Shown here piece after piece: positions 1 through 5,124 of a stretch of 6,503 nt of DNA. The notes under the pieces are model-generated. The model saw only the letters and a program-made list of their open reading frames with translations, ran no database searches and had not been told where the DNA came from. The stretch spans positions 1 through 6,503 of the forward strand of contig CAJGCZ010000078.1 of the NCBI GenBank assembly GCA_904501975.1, read 5' to 3'. The position numbers and the translations under genes are program-made. Each line of letters begins with the position of its first letter. Position 1 is the stretch's first letter. The stretch is from an uncultured Akkermansia sp. GTDB lineage: Bacteria; Verrucomicrobiota; Verrucomicrobiia; Verrucomicrobiales; Akkermansiaceae.

Positions 1-8
1 ATGCGTTA

Positions 9-53
9 CCGGGGGTTCTCATCTTCGGCTACGCCTCGATGAACCACCCCCGG
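9..53. repeat. Large imperfect GC-rich inverted repeat (hairpin)
   Basis: CCGGGGG at 9-15 pairs with CCCCCGG at 47-53. Inside it, GGTT and CATC on the left can pair with AACC and GATG on the right, and GGC/GCC closes a small TAC loop at about 27-35. No gene covers it. It could be the transcription terminator of a gene to the left of the window, but no T-run follows, or a member of an intergenic palindrome family. Only the inverted symmetry is directly visible. Confidence 0.5.
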
Positions 54-70
54 CTACGTTCTGTCGTCCT

Positions 71-130
71 CCGGACTCTCAAATTCGGCTCGCTGCGCTC
101 GCGGGGTGGAGACGACAAATTGTAATTTGT
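71..130 (+). repeat. Dispersed intergenic repeat, copy A
   Basis: This stretch reads CCGG..CTCTCAAATTC, then a CGCT/GCTCGC-rich segment, then the palindrome ACAAATTGTAATTTGT at 115-130. The same order of parts is found in reverse orientation at 6140-6208 (CTCTCAAATTC, a TTCGCTTCGTTC segment, then ACAAATTGCAATTTGT). The two copies lie about 6 kb apart in unrelated intergenic regions, which marks a repeat family rather than a gene. A second symmetry, GTCGTC (63-68) with GACGAC (111-116), could fold most of the copy into a stem. No coding potential is evident. Confidence 0.6.
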
Positions 131-131
131 G

Positions 132-329
132 GAAGTACGAGGGACGAATTACGAAGGACGAGTTTTAGAGTTCCGCTCGCCTACGGCTCGCAGGGGAAGC
201 GGAGTTTATCAAGTGGCTTGTGTTCCGCGCTCAAGGCGCGGGCGGCAGCTTATGCTGAGCTTTGCTATCTTTGCGCCGTAAGGCGCGGAACTCACAAATT
301 CGTCCTTCGGAATTCGTAATTCGTACTTC
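132..329. repeat. 198-bp element with 45-bp terminal inverted repeats made of 7-bp units
   Basis: The left arm (132-176) and the reverse complement of the right arm (285-329) align without gaps and match at 38 of 45 positions by hand count. Each arm is built from 7-bp units. The left arm has ACGAGGG, ACGAATT, ACGAAGG and ACGAGTT at 137-164. The right arm has AATTCGT, CCTTCGG, AATTCGT and AATTCGT at 297-324. Both arms end inward with GAGTTCCGC (168-176) and its complement (285-293). The core has further hairpins: CCGCGC/GCGCGG (225-241), CAGC/GCTG (246-257) and GCGCC-GTAA-GGCGC (273-286). There is no plausible ORF and no clear target-site duplication. It resembles a MITE or a folded intergenic repeat and ends only 24 bp before the mreB -35 box. 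Confidence 0.6.
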
Positions 330-353
330 ATTTTGTCATTTCCCCGAATTCTC

Positions 354-383
354 TTGACACCGACTGCATGGGGGGGATATACT
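354..383 (+). promoter_or_regulatory. Sigma-70-type promoter of mreB
   Basis: A perfect -35 box TTGACA (354-359) is followed after 18 bp by TATACT (378-383), within GATATACT. The predicted transcription start is about 390, giving a leader of roughly 147 nt before the mreB ATG. It is the best promoter match seen in the window and is correctly oriented for mreB. Confidence 0.75.
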
Positions 384-389
384 AAGCGC

Positions 390-536
390 GAACGGGTGTG
401 CAGTAGTGGAGTACACTGAGACCTAACAAAGAACTGCGTTTCTCGCGCACGCGGAGGGTTCATCCCCTGAAAAGGAGAGCCCGGTTGCCGAGATTCGGAA
501 GCACCTGTTCCTCACATTATTACACGATTTTATACA
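390..536 (+). promoter_or_regulatory. Structured 5' leader of mreB
   Basis: This is the untranslated stretch between the predicted start of transcription and mreB. It has a hairpin GTGTGC/GTACAC with a 9-nt loop (396-416, one G-T wobble), a small CCGA-GAT-TCGG hairpin (488-498), and an inverted pair GCGCGA/TCGCGC (386-391 and 443-448) that would enclose the first hairpin. Part of that outer arm may lie upstream of the transcription start. I do not recognise a known riboswitch or ncRNA family. The bases just before the ATG are AT-rich with no Shine-Dalgarno sequence. It may simply be a long leader. Confidence 0.35.
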
Positions 537-1556
537 ATGTTTAAGATTTTAAAGAAACTGGCCAGGATGTTCTCGTACGACATCGGGATTGATCTTGGCA
601 CAGCCAATACCTTGGTATACATCAAAGACCGTGGTATTGTGCTGCGCGAGCCTTCTGTCGTTGCCATGAAAGGCGACAAAGTGAAGGCCGTGGGTGAAGA
701 AGCCAAGCGCATGGAGGGCCGCACGCCCGGCAGCGTGGTAGCTATTCGCCCGCTCAAACAAGGCGTTATCGCCGAGTTGGATGTAGCGGAAGAAATGCTC
801 AAGTATTTCATACTGAAGGCATGCCAGCGCAGAGGTTTGCGTGGTCCGCGCATTCTCATCGCGCACCCCTCAGGCATTACTGATGTGGAGCGCCGAGCCA
901 TCGAAGAATCTGCACAGGCCGCCGGCGCTATCGCCGTACGCCTGATTCCGGAGCCCATGGCAGCCGCTATGGGTGTGGGTCTGCCTGTTTCCGAACCGGT
1001 AGGCAGCATGATTGTAGACATTGGCGGCGGCACCACAGAGGTTGCTATCCTTTCTCTCAACGGCATCGTTTACAGCCAGTCGGAAACATGCGGCGGTGAC
1101 ACATTGGATGAAACCATCACCCGCCACATGCTCGCTGCTCACAACCTGATGGTGGGCCCCCGCACGGCTGAGGACATTAAGATTCGCGTTGGCTCTGCCC
1201 ACCCCCTGCAGCAGGAAATGCAAATGGAGGTGAAGGGGCGCGACCGCGGAACGGGTCTGCCCAAAACGGTGACGGTTCGCTCCGAAGAGATACGCGAAGC
1301 TCTTAAAGATAAGTTGGAAATCATTGTAAATGCTGTTCGCCAGACCCTGGATCACTGCCCGCCTGAATTGGCAAGTGACCTGTACGACAGTGGCATAACG
1401 GTAGCCGGTGGCGGTGCGCTGCTGCCGGGTATTGCGGACCTGCTGCATGAGCAGACCGGGCTCCCCATTACCATTGCATCAGACCCGTTGAGCGCTGTGG
1501 CTGAAGGAACAGGTAGATTCCTGCAAGAGAACGACGACGTATTTGATGAAGAGTAA
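537..1556 (+). CDS. mreB: Rod shape-determining protein MreB (bacterial actin)
   Basis: MreB is the actin-like ATPase that forms membrane-bound filaments and guides the elongasome that inserts side-wall peptidoglycan. The 339-residue protein is full length for the family. It has the phosphate-1 motif around DIGIDLGTANT (residues 15-25), the conserved LIPEPMAAAMGVGLP segment (136-150, with the expected catalytic Glu at 139), the phosphate-2 motif DIGGGTTE (161-168), and the adenosine motif VAGGGALLPGI (289-299). The first residues, MFKILKKLARMF, look like the amphipathic membrane-targeting helix of Gram-negative-type MreB. This supports the ATG at 537 over the Met at residue 11. A small oddity is His110 in IAHPSGIT, where a hydrophobic residue is more usual. 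No Shine-Dalgarno sequence precedes the start. mreC and mreD do not follow directly; the next gene is rng. Confidence 0.97.
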   Translation: MFKILKKLARMFSYDIGIDLGTANTLVYIKDRGIVLREPSVVAMKGDKVKAVGEEAKRMEGRTPGSVVAIRPLKQGVIAELDVAEEMLKYFILKACQRRGLRGPRILIAHPSGITDVERRAIEESAQAAGAIAVRLIPEPMAAAMGVGLPVSEPVGSMIVDIGGGTTEVAILSLNGIVYSQSETCGGDTLDETITRHMLAAHNLMVGPRTAEDIKIRVGSAHPLQQEMQMEVKGRDRGTGLPKTVTVRSEEIREALKDKLEIIVNAVRQTLDHCPPELASDLYDSGITVAGGGALLPGIADLLHEQTGLPITIASDPLSAVAEGTGRFLQENDDVFDEE

Positions 1557-1782
1557 GAGGAGCGCGCGGCCTGCGCCTACCGCCCCCGGCTCTTTCCCAT
1601 CTCCGTTAACGGCTTCTCCGTTCCTCTCCCGCACGTAACAGCGGATAGGAAAGGGGAGGCCGCTCTCTGTTTTGCAGAAAGGTTGGCACGGTTTGCTCCA
1701 AGGTTGCGCATCAGCTCATTATCATGCGTCTGCATGAATATCAACTCCGAACTAACCTGAAACTTTGTCTTTTATTTCCAAA

Positions 1783-3378
1783 ATGATTAATAGTGTGAAA
1801 CGCCTTTTCGGGTTCGGCCAATGCAACCCGAAAGAAGGCACCACCGTCGTCGTCAACTCAGAACGCCTGGAGCGCCGTGTAGCCCTTCTGGAGGAGGGCG
1901 TGCTCGAGGAGTACAGCATTGAGCGTGAAGGCGAGGACAACATCGTTGGCGGCATCTTCAAGGGCCGTGTGCGCAATATTGAGCCCGGTCTTAAGGCCAT
2001 GTTTGTGGACATTGGTTACGAGAAAAATGCCTTCCTGCACTTCTGGGATGCACTGCCCTTGGCTCTGGACTCTTCGCTGGAAGAGATTCAGCGCGAAGGC
2101 CGCCCCCGCAAGCAGCAGAAAAAGATTACCAGCAAGGATATTCCGAGCATCTATCCCATTGGCTCCGAGATTATGGTGCAGGTAACCAAGGGCCCCATCA
2201 GCTCCAAGGGGCCGCGTGTTACCACCAACATCTCACTGGCAGGGCGTTATATTGTGCTTATGCCCTATACGGACCAGTTTGGTATCTCTCGCAAGATTGA
2301 CGACCCGAAGGAGCGCCAGCGCCTGCGCCAGATTGTGCAAAAGCTGAATGTGCCTGAGGGTATGGGCATTATCATGCGTACGGTGGCTCAGGGGCAGCGC
2401 TTCCGCCACTTTGTGCGCGACCTCGCCATGCTGCTTACCCAGTGGCGCGAGGTGGAGGAGAAATACGCCAATCAGCCCTCTCCCGTATGCGTGTATCGCG
2501 AGCCGGATCTCATTGAGCGCACGGCACGCGACTTCCTGACAGACAATGTGGACAACATTGTGTGCGATAACCAGGAGACCACCCTGCGCATGCAGGAAAT
2601 TGCCGGCAAAATCTCCCGCCGCGCCAAGCGTCATATTCAGTATTATCCCAGCCGCCAGCCCATTTTCGAGGAGCTGGGCATTGAGAAGCAGATTAACGAG
2701 GCCTTCCAGCGCCAAGTGCTGCTGCCCTGCGGTGGCTACCTGGTGATTGATGAAACGGAGGCCCTCATTGCCATCGATATTAACACCGGCCGCAACAAGG
2801 GTAATAAGGATTTGGATAGAACCATTTTGGAGACCAACCTGGAATCCGCCCGCGAGATTGCCCGCCAGCTGCGCCTGCGCAACATTGGCGGCTTGGTGGT
2901 GGTAGACTTTATTGATATGCGCCACCGCAAGGACCAATTGGCTGTGTATAAGGCCATGAAGGAGGCCCTGAAGCGCGATAAAGCCAAGACCCAGGTGATG
3001 CAGATTACCCCCATCGGCCTCATGGAAATGACGCGCCAGCGCATCAATGAGTCGCTGCTCGACTATGTGAACGACCACTGCCCGTACTGCCATGGCCGTG
3101 GCCGTATTAAGAGCGTGATGACCATGAGTGTGGAGATTCAGCGCCAGCTGAAGGCCACGATTCTGCGCTACCGCGAAACCGTGGGCGATATGATTGTGGT
3201 GGTGAACAGCGATGTGCTCTCCCGCTTTAAGAATGAGGACTCTAAGCTGCTGATGGAGCTTGAGCGCCAGTGCGCCGGCCGCCTCATCTTCCGCTCCGAT
3301 CCTGCCATCCATCGCGAGGCCTTCGCCATCCTCGACCCCGCCCGCAATAACAAACCCTTGTTCCAAGTGAACATGTGA
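1783..3378 (+). CDS. rng: Ribonuclease E/G family endoribonuclease (RNase G-like)
   Basis: This cytoplasmic single-strand-specific endoribonuclease acts in rRNA maturation and mRNA decay. From the ATG at 1783 it has 531 residues, slightly longer than E. coli RNase G and without the long C-terminal degradosome scaffold of RNase E. An S1-like RNA-binding part (about 45-150, with VGGIFKGRVRNIEPGLKAMF) carries a basic insertion near 100-120. The catalytic DNase I-like region has IDINTG (331-336, metal-binding Asp332) and VVVDFIDMR (372-380, Asp375). The zinc-link cysteines are in CPYCHGRG (433-440). An in-frame TTG at 1765 would add six residues; I prefer the ATG, but neither has a Shine-Dalgarno sequence. 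The 226-bp gap after mreB has no convincing terminator or gene. The mreB-rng neighbourhood recalls E. coli, where mreC, mreD and maf lie between them. Confidence 0.95.
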   Translation: MINSVKRLFGFGQCNPKEGTTVVVNSERLERRVALLEEGVLEEYSIEREGEDNIVGGIFKGRVRNIEPGLKAMFVDIGYEKNAFLHFWDALPLALDSSLEEIQREGRPRKQQKKITSKDIPSIYPIGSEIMVQVTKGPISSKGPRVTTNISLAGRYIVLMPYTDQFGISRKIDDPKERQRLRQIVQKLNVPEGMGIIMRTVAQGQRFRHFVRDLAMLLTQWREVEEKYANQPSPVCVYREPDLIERTARDFLTDNVDNIVCDNQETTLRMQEIAGKISRRAKRHIQYYPSRQPIFEELGIEKQINEAFQRQVLLPCGGYLVIDETEALIAIDINTGRNKGNKDLDRTILETNLESAREIARQLRLRNIGGLVVVDFIDMRHRKDQLAVYKAMKEALKRDKAKTQVMQITPIGLMEMTRQRINESLLDYVNDHCPYCHGRGRIKSVMTMSVEIQRQLKATILRYRETVGDMIVVVNSDVLSRFKNEDSKLLMELERQCAGRLIFRSDPAIHREAFAILDPARNNKPLFQVNM

Positions 3379-3385
3379 ATTTAAT

Positions 3386-3461
3386 GTACAATTTACAAGG
3401 TACAATGTACAATTTGGTGGGCTAAGCTCCAAAATTGTACATTGTACATCGTTGACTGTAA
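3386..3461. repeat. Inverted pair of 7-bp repeat arrays forming a 16-bp perfect stem
   Basis: Left units GTACAAT, TTACAAG, GTACAAT and GTACAAT (3386-3413) face right units ATTGTAC, ATTGTAC, ATCGTTG and ACTGTAA (3434-3461). The inner arms GTACAATGTACAATTT (3400-3415) and AAATTGTACATTGTAC (3432-3447) are perfect complements. The outer 14 bp match at 8 positions. The 16-nt loop region contains TTGG and CCAA that can extend the stem. It fills almost the whole 92-bp gap between rng and cca and could act as a hairpin terminator or an mRNA-stabilising stem, but has no T-run. The 7-bp period matches the element upstream of mreB although the unit sequence differs. Confidence 0.65.
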
Positions 3462-3470
3462 ATCTCATTC

Positions 3471-4808
3471 ATGTTTTCCATTCCCCATCACGCAGCTGTT
3501 GTTATAGAGCGCTTAGAGCACTTTGGCTACGAGGCCTATGTGGTGGGGGGCTGTGTGCGCGATTCTCTGCTCAACCGCGCCCCCAAGGACTGGGATGTAT
3601 GCACCAACGCCACACCGCAGCAAGTGCTGGGCGTGTTTAAGCGTTTCAATGTTATCAAAACCGGCCTCAAGCACGGCACCGTCACGGTGATGGTGGACCA
3701 CCAGCCGGTAGAGGTTACCACCTTCCGCATTGATGGTGAGTATACGGATAATCGCCACCCCGATGCCGTCACCTTCGTGTCGCGCGTGGAGGAGGACCTG
3801 GCGCGCCGAGATTTCACCATCAATGCCATGGCCTATAATCCCACCCGCGGCTTGGTGGATGCCTTCGGCGGGCAACAAGACCTGCAAGCCGGGCTCATTC
3901 GCTGCGTGGGCGAGCCCGATTGCCGCTTCAACGAAGACGGCCTGCGTATTCTGCGTGCCTTGCGCTTTGCCGCCCGATACAACTTTGATATCGAGCGCGA
4001 AACCGCCTTCTCCATGCGCCGCAACAGGCATTTGCTGGAGAATGTGAGCGTGGAGCGCATTTTCAGCGAGCTGAAGGGCATTCTCATCGGCCATGGCGCT
4101 GCCGGCATGCTCTTGGCCTTCCCGGAGGTCTTTGCCGTCTTTATCCCCGAGCTGGCCGCCACCTTTGGGTTCGACCAACGTAACCCGCACCACATATACG
4201 ATGTGTGGACGCACACCGCCCACGCCGTGCAGGCCATTGAGGCGGACCCCGTGCTGCGCCTCACCATGCTGCTGCACGATGTAGCAAAACCCGCCTGTTT
4301 TACGACGGATGAAACCGGTAAAGGCCACTTCTACCGCCACCCCGAGAAGGGGGCCGAGATGGCAGAGGCTATCCTCACCCGCCTCAAGAGCGATACCGCC
4401 ACGCTGGAGAACGTGGTAACCCTTGTGCGCGTGCATGATGATGCCTTCCCCACCACCCGCCCCGGCATGCGCCGCTGCATTGGCCGATTAGGCATTCCCG
4501 TTATCGAGCAGTTGTTTAAGGTGAAGCGGGCGGACCAAGCCGCGCAGTCCGCCCACGAGCAGGAGCAGAAAAAAGCCGCCCTGCGCGATGCTGCCTTGCT
4601 CGTCGATGAGCTGTTGGACGAGCCCCCGGGCTTTACGGTAAAAGACCTCAACATCAACGGCAAAGACCTCATCTCCATCGGCATCAAACCCTCGCCCGCC
4701 ATGGGGCAATTGCTCCTCACCCTCTTAGGCGAGGTGCAAGACGAGCTCCTTCCCAACACTCGCGAAGCCCTGCTTGAACGCGTGAAAATGTTGAATATTG
4801 AATGTTGA
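3471..4808 (+). CDS. cca: CCA tRNA nucleotidyltransferase (class II) with HD domain
   Basis: This enzyme adds or repairs the 3'-terminal CCA of tRNAs from CTP and ATP without a nucleic acid template. In the 445-residue protein, motif A is VVGGCVRD (24-31) with the catalytic DWD (Asp40, Asp42), and motif B is RRDFTINAM (112-120). The flexible-loop region is about 130-147, and the nucleotide-selecting motif EDGLR (155-159) follows. A helical ERIFSELKGIL segment (195-205) and an HD domain come next, with PHHIYDVWTHTAH (239-251) and LLHDVAKP (267-274). The tail resembles the tRNA-binding end of HD-containing family members. The EDxxR motif fits a full CCA- or A-adding activity; a split CC/A pair cannot be excluded from one gene. 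The last codons and the TGA stop come from a 7-bp tandem repeat (4788-4815), so the true ancestral C-terminus may have differed. No Shine-Dalgarno sequence is seen before the ATG. Confidence 0.95.
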   Translation: MFSIPHHAAVVIERLEHFGYEAYVVGGCVRDSLLNRAPKDWDVCTNATPQQVLGVFKRFNVIKTGLKHGTVTVMVDHQPVEVTTFRIDGEYTDNRHPDAVTFVSRVEEDLARRDFTINAMAYNPTRGLVDAFGGQQDLQAGLIRCVGEPDCRFNEDGLRILRALRFAARYNFDIERETAFSMRRNRHLLENVSVERIFSELKGILIGHGAAGMLLAFPEVFAVFIPELAATFGFDQRNPHHIYDVWTHTAHAVQAIEADPVLRLTMLLHDVAKPACFTTDETGKGHFYRHPEKGAEMAEAILTRLKSDTATLENVVTLVRVHDDAFPTTRPGMRRCIGRLGIPVIEQLFKVKRADQAAQSAHEQEQKKAALRDAALLVDELLDEPPGFTVKDLNINGKDLISIGIKPSPAMGQLLLTLLGEVQDELLPNTREALLERVKMLNIEC

Positions 4809-4815
4809 ATATTGA
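4788..4815. repeat. Tandem 7-bp repeat overlapping the cca stop codon
   Basis: Four units, ATGTTGA, ATATTGA, ATGTTGA and ATATTGA, run without interruption, so the array is also two perfect copies of a 14-mer. The third unit supplies the TGA stop of cca (4806-4808), and the last residues MLNIEC are encoded by the array. The following bases (AAGTGGG) no longer match. Confidence 0.8.
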
Positions 4816-4956
4816 AAGTGGGGAGCCGCCTAGTGGATTCATAGTTAGGCTTTCCGTCCATCAATCCAAAAATGAAAATCCCGGTTTCACATATTAAGCT
4901 TTGTCGGGTGATAGAATGTGGGGCGTGGCCACAGTAATCGCTTGCTAAAAAGTGGA
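4809..4956. other. Intergenic region between cca and the Abi promoter
   Basis: No gene is visible on either strand. There is a weak stem GCCTA/TAGGC (4828-4832 and 4846-4850) followed by TTTCC, which might serve as a poor terminator for cca. A short inverted repeat TGTGG/CCACA lies at 4917-4933. Composition turns AT-rich here, marking the change from core genes to the accessory patch. Confidence 0.35.
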
Positions 4957-4975
4957 CAAGATTACAAAAATCTTG
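4957..4975. promoter_or_regulatory. Perfect dyad overlapping the Abi -35 box (candidate operator)
   Basis: CAAGATT (4957-4963), a 5-bp spacer ACAAA, then AATCTTG (4969-4975) form a perfect 7+7 inverted repeat. Its right half runs into the TTGACT -35 box starting at 4973, so a bound dimeric regulator would block RNA polymerase. This position fits a repressor site. No regulator gene is visible in the window. The symmetry is directly visible; the regulatory role is inferred. Confidence 0.45.
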
Positions 4976-5000
4976 ACTTTATGAAAAAGTATGCTATGCT
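4973..5000 (+). promoter_or_regulatory. Promoter of the leader RNA and Abi gene
   Basis: TTGACT (4973-4978) is followed after 16 bp by TATGCT (4995-5000), within GCTATGCTAAT. Transcription would begin near 5007, about 114 nt before the Abi ATG. The sequence around it is AT-rich and the direction suits the downstream gene. Confidence 0.65.
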
Positions 5001-5006
5001 AATCCC

Positions 5007-5106
5007 AGCGAGGTGGGTCTAAAGGGAAACCGGAAGACGCTACATGAGTGTAGTGAAAAAACCACAATTTTTATTTGACTCCGGAAGCAACTCGCTTCCG
5101 GGGTCA
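5007..5106 (+). ncRNA. Candidate structured RNA upstream of the AbiF-like gene
   Basis: The transcribed leader folds by eye into three consecutive hairpins. Hairpin 1 (5017-5038) pairs GTCT with AGAC, has an AAA/GGA internal loop that could form sheared G-A pairs, and ends in GG-GAAA-CC, a GNRA tetraloop. Hairpin 2 pairs CTACA (5040-5044) with TGTAG (5049-5053) around TGAG, and can extend by a wobble and a C-G pair. Hairpin 3 (5076-5106) is a 13-bp stem, TGACTCCGGAAGC with GCTTCCGGGGTCA, around AACTC. An A6 tract and a T5 tract between hairpins 2 and 3 may also pair. A weak T-rich stretch follows hairpin 3, so it could end or attenuate transcription. A structured RNA next to an AbiF-type HEPN protein suggests an RNA antitoxin or guide-like partner. 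That role is inferred; I cannot match the RNA to a family. An overlapping small ORF (5044-5124) is the alternative reading. Confidence 0.5.
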
Positions 5107-5124
5107 TCTCATTTAAAGCCATGA
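5044..5124 (+). CDS. Possible 26-codon leader ORF overlapping the Abi start
   Basis: An ATG at 5044 opens a frame of 26 codons beginning MSVVKKPQFLF and ending in TGA at 5122-5124, which overlaps the Abi ATG as ATGA. That overlap is typical of translational coupling. A purine-rich GGAAG at 5032-5036 sits 7 nt before the ATG. Against it, the ORF is very short, runs straight through hairpin 3, has no recognisable features, and an overlap like this can arise by chance. I regard it as less likely than an untranslated structured leader. Confidence 0.2.
   Translation: MSVVKKPQFLFDSGSNSLPGSSHLKP

Noticed and set aside
137..331. CRISPR-like array
   Set aside because: The units are 7 bp and contiguous, with no spacers between repeats.
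209..463. 84-codon - strand ORF upstream of mreB
   Set aside because: It runs through the inverted-repeat element, the mreB promoter and its leader, and its composition follows those repeats. No recognisable protein features.
1557..1782. Terminator between mreB and rng
   Set aside because: CCTCTCCC and GGGGAGG near 1622-1662 pair only partly, with a long loop and no T-run, so I do not call it.
3452..3457. TTGACT as a -35 box for cca
   Set aside because: It lies only 13 bp before the ATG with no -10 box in range, and falls within the degenerate 7-bp repeats.
2233..3468. Long open frame on the - strand opposite rng (411 codons)
   Set aside because: It is the complement of a well-supported RNase G gene, its protein shows no family features, and the rng motifs are all on the + strand.
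3513..4436. Open frame on the - strand opposite cca (307 codons)
   Set aside because: It is a shadow of a GC-rich coding gene. The + strand carries all the CCA-enzyme motifs.
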